A program made the translations under genes and the position numbers. Below, piece after piece: positions 41,961 through 51,032 of a stretch of 55,842 bases of DNA (the first letter of the stretch is position 1; each line of letters starts with the position of its first letter). Below the pieces are notes generated by a model that did not search any database, was not told the DNA's origin, and was given only the letters and a program-made list of their open reading frames with translations. The DNA comes from Candidatus Cryptobacteroides excrementipullorum (GTDB lineage: Bacteria > Bacteroidota > Bacteroidia > Bacteroidales > UBA932). The DNA lies in contig JADILZ010000027.1 in NCBI GenBank assembly GCA_017695065.1, positions 1-55,842 on the forward strand. Reading direction: 5' to 3'.

Positions 41961-43961
41961 ATGAGTGAGACAAAAGGCAAGATAGGTGTTACCACCGAGA
42001 ATATCTTTCCGGTGATAAAGAAATTCCTTTATTCCGACCACGAGATTTTCCTCAGGGAGCTTGTGGCCAACGCCGTGGATGCCGACCAGAAGATGAAGGC
42101 TCTGGCTTCGTCAGGCGAGTTCAAAGGTGAGCTCGGTGAGCTGAATGTACGTATTGTCCTCGATGAGGATGCGAAGACCCTTAAGGTAATAGACAACGGT
42201 CTGGGTATGACTGCAGAGGAAGTGGACCAGTACATCAACCAGATAGCATTTTCGAGCGCAGGGGAGTTCCTCGAGAAGTACAAGGACCAGATCGGGAACA
42301 TTATAGGGCATTTCGGCCTGGGGTTCTATTCGGCTTTCATGGTGTCCAGGAAAGTGACGATAGACACGCTGTCATGGAAGGAAGGGGCCAAGGCTGTAAG
42401 ATGGTCCTGCGACGGCAGCCCGGAATATGAGATGACGGACAGCGACAGGACTGACAGGGGTACCGAGATCACCCTTTATATAGATGACGAGGATGCCGAG
42501 TTCGCCACGAAAGGCCGGATCCAGACTCTTCTTGACAAATACTGCAAGTTCATGCCAGTCCCTGTGATTTTCGGGAAAGAGCAGGAATGGAAGGACGGCA
42601 AGTATGTCGATACTGACAAGGACAATGTCATCAACAAGGTGGAGCCGCTGTGGGCCAGGAAACCCACCGACCTGAAGCCGGAGGACTATATGGAGTTCTA
42701 CAGGACCCTTTATCCTATGCAGGAGGAGCCGCTTTTCTATATCCATCTGAATGTGGACTATCCGTTCCATCTGACCGGTATCCTCTATTTTCCTAAGATA
42801 AAGGACAAGATGGAAATCACCAGGAACAAGATCCAGCTCTACTGCAACCAGATGTTCGTAACCGACTCCGTGGACAACATTGTGCCTGACTTCCTGACCC
42901 TTCTGCATGGCGTGATAGACTCCCCGGACATCCCGCTCAACGTCTCGAGAAGCTACCTGCAGAGCGATGCCAATGTAAAGAAGATTTCAGGATATATCAC
43001 CCGCAAGGTGGCTGACAGGCTCGAGGAGATCTTCAAGAATGAGCGTGAGGCGCTGGAGCAGAAATGGGACAACCTCAAGCTTTTCATCGAGTACGGCATG
43101 CTCAGCGACGAGAAGTTCTGCGAGCGGGCGATGAAGTTCTGCCTGCTGAAGAACACTGACGGCAAGTATTTCAGCATAGACGATTACAGGAAGGCCATAG
43201 AAGGGGCCCAGACTGACAAGGACAAGAAGGTAGTCTTCCTCTATGCCACTGACACCGAGTCCCAGTATCCGTTCATCGAGGCAGCGAGGAACAAGGGCTA
43301 TGATGTCCTGCTGATGGACTGCCAGCTTGACTCCCACTTCGTTAACATGCTGGAGATGAAGATAGAGAACAGCAGGTTTGCCCGTGTGGACTCTGATACT
43401 ATAGACAACCTCATCCCTAAGGAAGAGAAGGTGAAACCTGAACTCAGCGACTCCGAGAAGGCAGACCTGAACACCATTTTCCAGGCTGTGCTTCCTAAGG
43501 AGAACCAGTATTACGTAAGCGCGGACAACCTGGGGGAGAACGCTGCTCCGATTGCCATCACGCAGTCTGAGTTCATGCGCCGTTACCGTGAGATGTCTTC
43601 ACTTGGAGGCGGGATGAATTTCTATGGAGAGATGCCTGCATCATACAACATCACTGTCAATATGCAGAATCCTCTGGTAGCCAAGATTATGGAGGCCAAG
43701 CTGGCTGAGGTGAAACCGCAGGCTGAGGTAGAAGACGCTCCAAAGGATGCTACTGAAGAGCAGAAAAAGGCGGCCACTGATGCCAAGAATGCCGCTGCTG
43801 AAGAGCACAAGGCAGATCTCGAGGCCTTCGCCTCCGGCAACGGTATCCTCAAGCAGATTACAGACCTGGCCCTCCTGGCAAACGGCATGCTGAAGGGCAA
43901 GGACCTGAGTGACTTCATCGCACGCAGCGAAAAAGTCGTTGCTGACGCCTATCTGAAATAA
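41961..43961 (+). CDS. htpG: Molecular chaperone HtpG (Hsp90 family)
   Basis: This 666-residue GHKL ATPase starts at ATG 41961 (MSETKGKIGVTTENIF). The nucleotide site is visible in FLRELVANAVDA (with Ala-Asn as expected), DNGLGMT, and GHFGLGFYSAFMVS. The middle domain has the NVSRSYLQ arginine loop (PLNVSRSYLQSD). An acidic/Ala-rich insertion precedes the end (EVEDAPKDATEEQKKA). The frame is open for 30 codons upstream but that part overlaps the terminator and is not conserved. It is followed by a very large hairpin. Confidence 0.97.
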   Translation: MSETKGKIGVTTENIFPVIKKFLYSDHEIFLRELVANAVDADQKMKALASSGEFKGELGELNVRIVLDEDAKTLKVIDNGLGMTAEEVDQYINQIAFSSAGEFLEKYKDQIGNIIGHFGLGFYSAFMVSRKVTIDTLSWKEGAKAVRWSCDGSPEYEMTDSDRTDRGTEITLYIDDEDAEFATKGRIQTLLDKYCKFMPVPVIFGKEQEWKDGKYVDTDKDNVINKVEPLWARKPTDLKPEDYMEFYRTLYPMQEEPLFYIHLNVDYPFHLTGILYFPKIKDKMEITRNKIQLYCNQMFVTDSVDNIVPDFLTLLHGVIDSPDIPLNVSRSYLQSDANVKKISGYITRKVADRLEEIFKNEREALEQKWDNLKLFIEYGMLSDEKFCERAMKFCLLKNTDGKYFSIDDYRKAIEGAQTDKDKKVVFLYATDTESQYPFIEAARNKGYDVLLMDCQLDSHFVNMLEMKIENSRFARVDSDTIDNLIPKEEKVKPELSDSEKADLNTIFQAVLPKENQYYVSADNLGENAAPIAITQSEFMRRYREMSSLGGGMNFYGEMPASYNITVNMQNPLVAKIMEAKLAEVKPQAEVEDAPKDATEEQKKAATDAKNAAAEEHKADLEAFASGNGILKQITDLALLANGMLKGKDLSDFIARSEKVVADAYLK

Positions 43962-43997
43962 CGGGGTAAGATCCCTTCCGGGGACATCCCGGTTACG

Positions 43998-44058
43998 TCC
44001 GGGCCCGTCCGGATGCACCCTGCCACTGTGGCAGATTCTGCATCCGGACGGGCCCGGA
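43998..44058 (+). terminator. Exceptionally strong hairpin after htpG
   Basis: A perfect 20-bp GC-rich stem joins 43998-44017 and 44039-44058. The 21-nt loop itself folds (CTGCCA/TGGCAG). No T-run follows, but termination or RNA protection is likely. Confidence 0.65.
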
Positions 44059-44123
44059 CCTGTATGTCATGACATCTGGTCTGGCTGGGGCCGGGACAGT
44101 ACCGGAAGTTTGTTTTTTTTTTA

Positions 44124-44131
44124 TAACTTTG
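44124..44131 (+). promoter_or_regulatory. Candidate -7 box for the esterase gene
   Basis: TAACTTTG follows a T10 tract and lies 24 bp before the ATG at 44156. TTTG upstream is too close to be a proper -33 box. Confidence 0.45.
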
Positions 44132-44155
44132 AGACAAATCTTGAATAACGACACA

Positions 44156-45325
44156 ATGAAAAAATTCCTTATTTTGCTCGCGGCGGCGCTGCTGCCGTTT
44201 CAGGCTTTTGCCCAGCAGGCTATTTTCCTTTCAGAAGGGGTGCGTTCCCCGCAGGTCAATGAAGACAATTCCGTGACATTCCGCATCCATGCCCCCAAAG
44301 CCGTAAAGGTGGAGGTGACCGGTGACTGCATTGAAAGTGACAATGGAGGATGGGGACGTGCCGAACTTACTGAGGGTGAGGACGGCGTGTGGAGCCTTAC
44401 TACCGGGCCTCTCGATTCTGAACTCTACAGTTATGCGTTCATAGTGGATGGCATGCAGATGCTCGATCCGTCCAATGTGTTCCTGATGAGGGATGTGCGG
44501 TCCCTTATGAACATCTTTATCGTCCCGGGCGGGAAAGGGGACTTCTATGAGGTATGCAAGACATCGCACGGTACTGTCTCCAAGGTATGGTATGACTCTC
44601 CTTCTCTCGGCATGCAGCGCAGGATGACTGTCTATACGCCGGCAGGCTACGAGGACTCCGGCAGCCGCAGATACCCTGTCCTTTATCTTCTCCACGGGAT
44701 GGGCGGGGACGAGGATGCCTGGATGACACTCGGACGTGCGACACAGATCCTTGACAACCTTATTGCGCAGGGAAAGGCGGAGCCGATGATTGTGGTTATG
44801 CCTAACGGCAATGCAGGCCTGCCTTCAGCCCCGGGAGAAGGTCCTGAAGGGCTGTATCAGCCTATGACACGCCCGATGAAGACTATGGAGGGGTCGTATG
44901 AGGCTGCTTTCATGGATATCGTGAAATATGTGGACTCCCATTACCGGACTGTGAAAAAGAAATCCGGGCGTGCCATAGCGGGGCTGTCCATGGGAGGTTT
45001 CCATTCGTTCCACATATCCAAGCAGTATGAGAACACATTTGACTATGTCGGACTTTTCTCGGCGGCCGTCCGCGAGATGGAGAACGGCGGCAGCGGAGTA
45101 TATGCCGATTTTGATGCCAAGATTGCAAGGCAGTTCGGCAATGGCTTGAAACTCTATTATATAGCTATCGGCAAGGATGATTTCCTTTATCAGGAGAACG
45201 TGCGCTTGCGTGAATATCTTGACCAGCACGGTTATCCGTACGAGTATGTCGAGTCTGACGGAGGACACATCTGGCGCAACTGGCGCGTATATCTGACAGA
45301 CTTCGCGCAGAGGCTGTTCAAGTGA
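44156..45325 (+). CDS. Secreted CE1/esterase-D-family carbohydrate esterase
   Basis: The 389-residue enzyme has a signal peptide (FLILLAAALLPFQAFAQQ), an N-terminal E-set/CBM48-like domain (residues about 25-110, VTFRIHAPKAVKVEVTGD) and an alpha/beta hydrolase domain. The nucleophile serine is in AIAGLSMGGFHS, the oxyanion region in LLHGMGGDEDAW, and the terminal histidine in DGGHIWRNWR. Such enzymes remove acetyl or feruloyl groups from plant or host glycans. Start chosen at the signal peptide. It may serve the PUL downstream, but a terminator separates them. Confidence 0.9.
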   Translation: MKKFLILLAAALLPFQAFAQQAIFLSEGVRSPQVNEDNSVTFRIHAPKAVKVEVTGDCIESDNGGWGRAELTEGEDGVWSLTTGPLDSELYSYAFIVDGMQMLDPSNVFLMRDVRSLMNIFIVPGGKGDFYEVCKTSHGTVSKVWYDSPSLGMQRRMTVYTPAGYEDSGSRRYPVLYLLHGMGGDEDAWMTLGRATQILDNLIAQGKAEPMIVVMPNGNAGLPSAPGEGPEGLYQPMTRPMKTMEGSYEAAFMDIVKYVDSHYRTVKKKSGRAIAGLSMGGFHSFHISKQYENTFDYVGLFSAAVREMENGGSGVYADFDAKIARQFGNGLKLYYIAIGKDDFLYQENVRLREYLDQHGYPYEYVESDGGHIWRNWRVYLTDFAQRLFK

Positions 45326-45340
45326 CAGTTCCTGGCATAT

Positions 45341-45396
45341 AAATAGATGTACGGCCGATGTGGACCATGTCCATGCGGCCGTACATCTATTTTATT
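45341..45396 (+). terminator. Intrinsic terminator after the esterase gene
   Basis: A perfect 17-bp stem joins 45341-45357 and 45376-45392 (AAATAGATGTACGGCCG and its complement), followed by TATTTG. It isolates the PUL. Confidence 0.85.
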
Positions 45397-45564
45397 TGTG
45401 CCGGTAAATCTCTTGACTTCGCATAGTTTACGGCAATATGACTTCTGTTTTCCAACTCATTTTATTTACTGCCAGAGCCGCTTAGTCTTGACTGATTTTT
45501 AACGGAATATTGTAAAACAAATACTTTTATGAAAAACAGAAAAGTGTAGGAAATTAAAAAAATT

Positions 45565-45625
45565 GTCCGTAATATTGCGGACTACATAAAGACTGACCGA
45601 CTATATTGATGATGCATAATGCATC
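45565..45625. promoter_or_regulatory. Two palindromes upstream of susC, possible operators
   Basis: GTCCGTAATATTGCGGAC (45565-45582) is an 18-bp near-perfect palindrome. GATGCAT-A-ATGCATC (45611-45625) is a perfect one. They lie in the 329-bp gap before susC, where no TAnnTTTG box was found. The rest of the gap is AT-rich and shows no gene. Confidence 0.4.
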
Positions 45626-45654
45626 TGTAATAATAACCTTAATTAATAACATTT

Positions 45655-48600
45655 ATGCTCTTTAAAAGATTAAAAATCCGCGAGTTGCTGCTCTTGCTTG
45701 CACTTGTATCGGCTGGGTCGGCTTTCGCATCTACGGGGGGGGAGTCTTATCCTTCCGGTCTCACGGTTGAGCAGTCAGAACAATGTTCTGGAGTCGTAAC
45801 AGACAGCAAAGGCGAGCCTCTTATTGGCGTGGCTGTCTCTATAAAAGGCACTACCATCGGTGTTTCGACAGATCTTGATGGAAAATTCATTCTGAATGAT
45901 GTAAAGATAGGGGATGTCCTTCTGGTCCAGTCCATCGGCTATAAAAATGCCGAGATCACTTGGGATGGAAACCCTGTTCAAGTGACCCTGGAAGAAGACT
46001 CGGAACTGCTTGAAGAGGTGGTCGTAGTCGGATTCGGTACGCAGAAGAAGGTCGATCTTACCGGTGCTGTGGCGTCAGTCGACACCAAGGCGCTCGATTC
46101 GCGTCCTGTAACGTCAGTGGGACAGGCCCTGCAGGGAGTAGTCCCTGGCCTGAACATCAGCATGCCTTCCAACGGAGGCCGTCTGGACAGCTCTCCATCA
46201 TTCAACATCCGCGGTACAGGAAACCTCGGTACGGGCTCCAGTGCATCGCCTCTCATCCTTATCGACGGTGTGGAGGGTGACATCAACTCTCTCAACCCTC
46301 AGGATATCGCTAACATATCTGTCCTGATGGACGCAGCTTCATCAGCCATCTATGGATCGCGCGCGCCGTTCGGAGTGATTCTCGTGACCACCAAGCGCGG
46401 GGAGAAGGGGAAGGCCAGCATCACCTATTCCAACAATTTCCGCTGGTCACGTCCTACAAGGATTCCTGACATGCTTGACTCATACAGATGGGCAGTGTAC
46501 ATGAACAGGGGGCCAGTGAACAACGGACAGGAAGATTACGGCGTGATCAGCCAGGCCACCATCGAGAACATACAGAAATACATGGCCGGGGAAATCACCA
46601 CCACATGCGATATGAATGCTTCTCAGGCAGGTAATCTGTTCCCGTTCAACACTAACACTTGGGCAAACGAGAACTGGCCTCGCAATTTCCTGGACAAGAC
46701 TTCTTTCGGACAGGAGCACAACATCAGCGTATCCGGAGGTTCCGACAGGATACAGTACTATGTGTCAGGTGCTTTCATGAACCAGGACGGCCAGCTCAAC
46801 TACTCGGACGAGTCCAAGAACAGGTACAATGTCACCGGGCGCGTGAGCGCAGACATCACCAAGTGGCTCAGGATTGAGTTCAACTCCAGGTTTACAAGGG
46901 AGCAGATCAGCATGCCTTCATATATCAAGATCAACGGTGACACCTTCTTCCAGGAAATCACCAAGCTGCATCCAAACATGCCTCTTACCGACCCTAACGG
47001 CCACTACACCAGGAACCCGAAGATCCCGCAGCTCCAGCAGGGAGGGCGTTCCGACACCACTGAAGACACTTACTTCACACAGGGAAGCCTCATCCTCACA
47101 CCGGTGAAAGGTCTTACCATTACAGGTGACCTTGCTTTCAGGGGCGGAAGCTACCGTAACCAGTACAACAAGGCCAAGGTCTTTCTCTACGACAAGAACA
47201 ATCAGCCTGTCCAGGAGCAGTGGCAGGGAGGAAGTGTGACAGAGGCCGCCGGTCAGACAATGGTGTACAGTGAGACCTGGCAGAACCAGCTCATCACTTC
47301 TTCAGCGTATGCCGAGTATGCAGCCACATGGGGAAGGCACAATTTCAAGGCTATGGCCGGATACAACAGTGAAAGCTATTTCATCAACAATATGAATATG
47401 CAGAGGACCGATGTCATCAGCGACTCGCTTCCGACCATAAACACTGCCACAGGGGAGACATCCGGGACCAACACCATGAGCGACTGGTCCACTCTCGGAT
47501 ACTTCGCCAGGATCAACTATAACTTCGATGAAAGATACCTTCTGCAGTTCTCTTTCAGAAGAGACGGGTCATCCCGCTTCCGCAAAGGCCACAGATGGGT
47601 GAACAGCCCTTCTGTCTCCGTGGCCTGGAACATCGCCAACGAACCGTTTTGGGGCAACGCCAAGGACTGGGTGAACCTGTTGAAGATCAGAGGATCGTGG
47701 GGATCTCTCGGAAACCAGAACACTGACAACTGGTATCCGACCTATGCGACCCAGGGATTTACTGTAGGAAGTGCTACCGCAGGAAGCGGCTGGCTTCTGT
47801 CACCGGACTCCAAGTCCAACAGCGCAGGTGCTCCGGGACTTGTGGCGACCACCCTTACATGGGAGAAGATTTACAGCTACAACGTGGGTCTTGACTGGGG
47901 GGCATTCAACAACAGGTTCACAGGTTACTTCAACTGGTTCATCCGTGACACCAAGGACATGGTGGGACCGGCCGAAGAAATTTCCCCGATAGTGGGAGCA
48001 AGCGCACCGAGCCTTAACAACACCTCGCTCCGCACTCGCGGATGGGAACTCCAGCTTGAATGGAGAGACCGGATAGGCGATTTCAACTACAACGTGGCCT
48101 TCAACCTCTCCGACTCGCGTTCTTTTGTCACTGAATATCCTAATGCAAGCAACAGCCTTAATACTTATTATGTCGGTCAGGAAATCGGCGAGATATGGGG
48201 ATATGTCACCGAAGGAATCGCAAAGACTGACGAGGAGATGGCCGCCCATCTCGCACAGGTGGACCAGAGCAGGCTTGAAGGCTTAGGCGGCTGGGGCGCC
48301 GGGGACATCATGTACAAGGATGTGGACGGCAACGGCCAGATCGATACAGGAGAAAGCCAGGTAGGAAACTCAGGTGACTGGGTGAAAATCGGTAACAATA
48401 CTCCGAGATTCCGTTTCGGACTGAATATCGGAGGCGAGTACAAGGGACTGGATTTCAGCATTTTCTTCCAGGGAGTCGGGAAACGTGACTACTGGCTTGA
48501 CGGTATGGGCTTCTGGGGCCAGGCTGGAAACCTGTGGAGCTCCACGGCATACGAGGTGCACTGGGACTTCTTCCGTCCGGAAGGCGACCCGCTCGGGGCC

Positions 48601-48897
48601 AATACAGATGCCTATTACCCTCGTCCTAGATTCGATAATGGCCAGAACCGCCAGAGGCAGAGCGGGTATCTGCAGGACGCCTCATATATCAGGCTCAAGA
48701 ACGTGCAGATAGGCTACACGCTTCCTCAGCATATCACCCGCAAGGCGGCTATCGATAGACTCCGCATATTCTTCTCGGCAGACAATATCTGGACAGGTAC
48801 AAGCCTGTGCGAGAACTACGATCCGGAGGCTTTGTCAAACAACCTTATCTATCCGTTGAGCTATACGCTTTCATGCGGTATAAACCTTACATTCTAA
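45655..48897 (+). CDS. susC: SusC/RagA-family TonB-dependent outer-membrane transporter
   Basis: This 1080-residue transporter imports oligosaccharides with its SusD lid. After the signal peptide (residues 1-26) comes a CarboxypepD_reg-like domain (CSGVVTDSKGEPLIGVAVSIKG, split around 43-65). Then come the TonB box/plug start (LEEVVVVGFGTQKKVDLTGAV, split around 119-140), the plug (PLILIDGVEGDINSLNP) and a 22-strand barrel ending in LSCGINLTF. There is no STN domain, so it is not of the anti-sigma signalling type. The susD gene follows after 15 bp. Confidence 0.97.
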   Translation: MLFKRLKIRELLLLLALVSAGSAFASTGGESYPSGLTVEQSEQCSGVVTDSKGEPLIGVAVSIKGTTIGVSTDLDGKFILNDVKIGDVLLVQSIGYKNAEITWDGNPVQVTLEEDSELLEEVVVVGFGTQKKVDLTGAVASVDTKALDSRPVTSVGQALQGVVPGLNISMPSNGGRLDSSPSFNIRGTGNLGTGSSASPLILIDGVEGDINSLNPQDIANISVLMDAASSAIYGSRAPFGVILVTTKRGEKGKASITYSNNFRWSRPTRIPDMLDSYRWAVYMNRGPVNNGQEDYGVISQATIENIQKYMAGEITTTCDMNASQAGNLFPFNTNTWANENWPRNFLDKTSFGQEHNISVSGGSDRIQYYVSGAFMNQDGQLNYSDESKNRYNVTGRVSADITKWLRIEFNSRFTREQISMPSYIKINGDTFFQEITKLHPNMPLTDPNGHYTRNPKIPQLQQGGRSDTTEDTYFTQGSLILTPVKGLTITGDLAFRGGSYRNQYNKAKVFLYDKNNQPVQEQWQGGSVTEAAGQTMVYSETWQNQLITSSAYAEYAATWGRHNFKAMAGYNSESYFINNMNMQRTDVISDSLPTINTATGETSGTNTMSDWSTLGYFARINYNFDERYLLQFSFRRDGSSRFRKGHRWVNSPSVSVAWNIANEPFWGNAKDWVNLLKIRGSWGSLGNQNTDNWYPTYATQGFTVGSATAGSGWLLSPDSKSNSAGAPGLVATTLTWEKIYSYNVGLDWGAFNNRFTGYFNWFIRDTKDMVGPAEEISPIVGASAPSLNNTSLRTRGWELQLEWRDRIGDFNYNVAFNLSDSRSFVTEYPNASNSLNTYYVGQEIGEIWGYVTEGIAKTDEEMAAHLAQVDQSRLEGLGGWGAGDIMYKDVDGNGQIDTGESQVGNSGDWVKIGNNTPRFRFGLNIGGEYKGLDFSIFFQGVGKRDYWLDGMGFWGQAGNLWSSTAYEVHWDFFRPEGDPLGANTDAYYPRPRFDNGQNRQRQSGYLQDASYIRLKNVQIGYTLPQHITRKAAIDRLRIFFSADNIWTGTSLCENYDPEALSNNLIYPLSYTLSCGINLTF

Positions 48898-48912
48898 TAA
48901 AATCTGCAAAAA

Positions 48913-50892
48913 ATGAAAAAGACAATATACAGAGCACTTCTGCTGCCTCTCGGCCTGTTTGCATTGGCTTCCTGCACGGACTTCCTCGAGAAGCAGCCGC
49001 TGTCAAATGTCTCTCCTGAGACTTTCTTCACGGAGTCTACACATTTGGAGGCATACTGTAACAATATGCATACAATGTTCCCTGACCATTCCGGAACAAA
49101 TGGAACCCTGGGACGTTTTACTGCCGACCAGAACAGTGACAACATGGTGGGACAGAGCCAGAATGACAATTTCCTCCTCAGGAGGGTGACAGTCCCTTCA
49201 TCCGGGAGCTATTCTTCCTTCAGCACCATCCGTACCATCAATCTCTTCCTTCAGCGCACCGCTGAGAACCTCGAGAACGGTACATTGGCGGACAATACTG
49301 TAAACCAGCACTATATCGGAGAGATGTACTTCTTCAGGGCATACGTGTACTACTCTTTCCTGACTACATACGGAGACATGCCTATAATCACTGAAGTGCT
49401 CGATGACAAGACATACGATGAGCTTACTGAAGCCAACAAGCGTCAGCCGAGGAACGTGGTGGCCCGCTTCATCCTCGATGACCTTGACCAGGCCATCGAG
49501 CGCCTTCAGAACAAGGGCAGCGAGCCTACCGCAAACCGCAGGGTGAACAAGCAGGTGGCCCAGCTGTTCAAGTCGCGTGTGGCTCTTTTTGAAGGCACAT
49601 GGGAGAAGTATCATGCCGGTACAGCCCGTGTCCCTGACAGGAATGCCGGGTGGCCTGGAGCCGCCATGGACTATAATGCGGACTTTTCATACGACAATGC
49701 TGCAGAAGTCCAGTTCTTCCTTCAGACTGCGATGGATGCGGCAAAGGCTGTGGCGGATTTCCGCCCTCTCAATGAGTCGGACAAATATGTGGACCTCTAT
49801 AACAAGATGAGTATCGGTGAGCTTGATGCCATGAGCGATGTGCTGCTGGCCCGTCTGTACAGTGAAGATGCGCAGTATATGAATCCTGTAATAGGAGCCA
49901 CACACGGTGTCGACACTTCTTACCCTTATCCTGAAGGATACGGAGCTGTCGGCGGAGGAAACACCGGATATACGAGGTCATTGGTAAACACCTTCCTCAT
50001 GAAGAGCGGCCTCCCGATTTATGCTGACTCCGATTACCGCGGGGATGCTACTATCGCGGACGCCCTCACAGACAGGGATGAAAGGATATCGAATTCCATA
50101 GCCAAGGAAGGGGATTATATATATGCGGGCGATTATTTCTATATCCCTTGGATGGTAAAGTCAGGAAGTATAGCGCCTACTACTACAGGCTATGCCCCTC
50201 ATCTGGGATATGTACAGGATGATGCCATCGACTACAATCTGCCGTCATCTCTGCAGCTTCCTTTGTTCAGGGTCGCTGAAGCTTACCTCAACTATATCGA
50301 AGCGGATTATGTGATTGACGGCAATCTCAGCTCCACAGGTGAGGAATACTGGAAGTCCCTCCGCCGCAGGGCAGGGGTCAGCGATGACATAAATGCTACT
50401 GTCGCCGCTACGGACCTGAGCCTCGAGGAAGATCTCGGCAAATACAGCGGAGAGACTATGGTAGACCCGATGTTGTACAATATACGTAGAGAGCGCAGAT
50501 GCGAGCTTTTCGCGACCGACGGTTTGCGTCTGGATGACTTGTACAGATGGAGATCTCTGGACATGATGGAGAATACATGCTTCTATGGTATAAATTACTG
50601 GGATCACTATGCTTCCTTGTTCGATCCGATATACGGGAATGAGACAAGTAGTGCTGCCGATGTGCTTGGGCTTTCTCCTGCTACAGACGGCAAATACCTG
50701 AGAATGTTCCATAACAATAATCTTGCCCAGAACGGATATACATTCGATCCGGCAAACTACCTTTCTCCTCTGTCATACGATGTGTTCCGCCTTGCCTGTG
50801 AGACAGAAGGCGACGTATCCACGACAGTGGTTTACCAGAACCCGGATTGGCCTGTTACAGCTGGAGAGTATTCTCTCAACAGCGGGAACTGA
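48913..50892 (+). CDS. susD: SusD/RagB-family glycan-binding lipoprotein
   Basis: This 659-residue lipoprotein has lipobox LASC (Cys about 22) followed by the family N-terminus TDFLEKQPLSNVSPETFF. The TPR-like helical part includes IGEMYFFRAYVYYSFLTTYGD and PLFRVAEAYLNYIEADYV. The C-terminus has IRRERRCELFATDGLRLDDLYRW, split around residues 515-540. It caps the SusC barrel and binds the glycan at the cell surface. It forms an operon with susC and ends before a strong terminator. Confidence 0.97.
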   Translation: MKKTIYRALLLPLGLFALASCTDFLEKQPLSNVSPETFFTESTHLEAYCNNMHTMFPDHSGTNGTLGRFTADQNSDNMVGQSQNDNFLLRRVTVPSSGSYSSFSTIRTINLFLQRTAENLENGTLADNTVNQHYIGEMYFFRAYVYYSFLTTYGDMPIITEVLDDKTYDELTEANKRQPRNVVARFILDDLDQAIERLQNKGSEPTANRRVNKQVAQLFKSRVALFEGTWEKYHAGTARVPDRNAGWPGAAMDYNADFSYDNAAEVQFFLQTAMDAAKAVADFRPLNESDKYVDLYNKMSIGELDAMSDVLLARLYSEDAQYMNPVIGATHGVDTSYPYPEGYGAVGGGNTGYTRSLVNTFLMKSGLPIYADSDYRGDATIADALTDRDERISNSIAKEGDYIYAGDYFYIPWMVKSGSIAPTTTGYAPHLGYVQDDAIDYNLPSSLQLPLFRVAEAYLNYIEADYVIDGNLSSTGEEYWKSLRRRAGVSDDINATVAATDLSLEEDLGKYSGETMVDPMLYNIRRERRCELFATDGLRLDDLYRWRSLDMMENTCFYGINYWDHYASLFDPIYGNETSSAADVLGLSPATDGKYLRMFHNNNLAQNGYTFDPANYLSPLSYDVFRLACETEGDVSTTVVYQNPDWPVTAGEYSLNSGN

Positions 50893-50933
50893 TACCTGCA
50901 AAAGGTCAGCAGAGGTTAGTTAGTAGTCATTTC

Positions 50934-50992
50934 CCCAGCCGGCATTAGGAATCGTTATCAAAAAATCCTAACTTTGGCCGGCTGGGTTTTTA
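50934..50992 (+). terminator. Intrinsic terminator after susCD
   Basis: CCCAGCCGGC (50934-50943) pairs perfectly with GCCGGCTGGG (50977-50986), followed by TTTTTATT. The 33-nt loop contains the promoter of the next gene. Confidence 0.9.
50969..50976 (+). promoter_or_regulatory. Candidate -7 box of the fucosidase gene inside the terminator loop
   Basis: TAACTTTG directly abuts the right arm of the terminator. Transcription would start within the stem near 50983, about 50 nt before the ATG at 51033. Confidence 0.5.
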
Positions 50993-51032
50993 TTGCAGAC
51001 ATTGGAATTAATAACCATTTAAATTCAAATCA

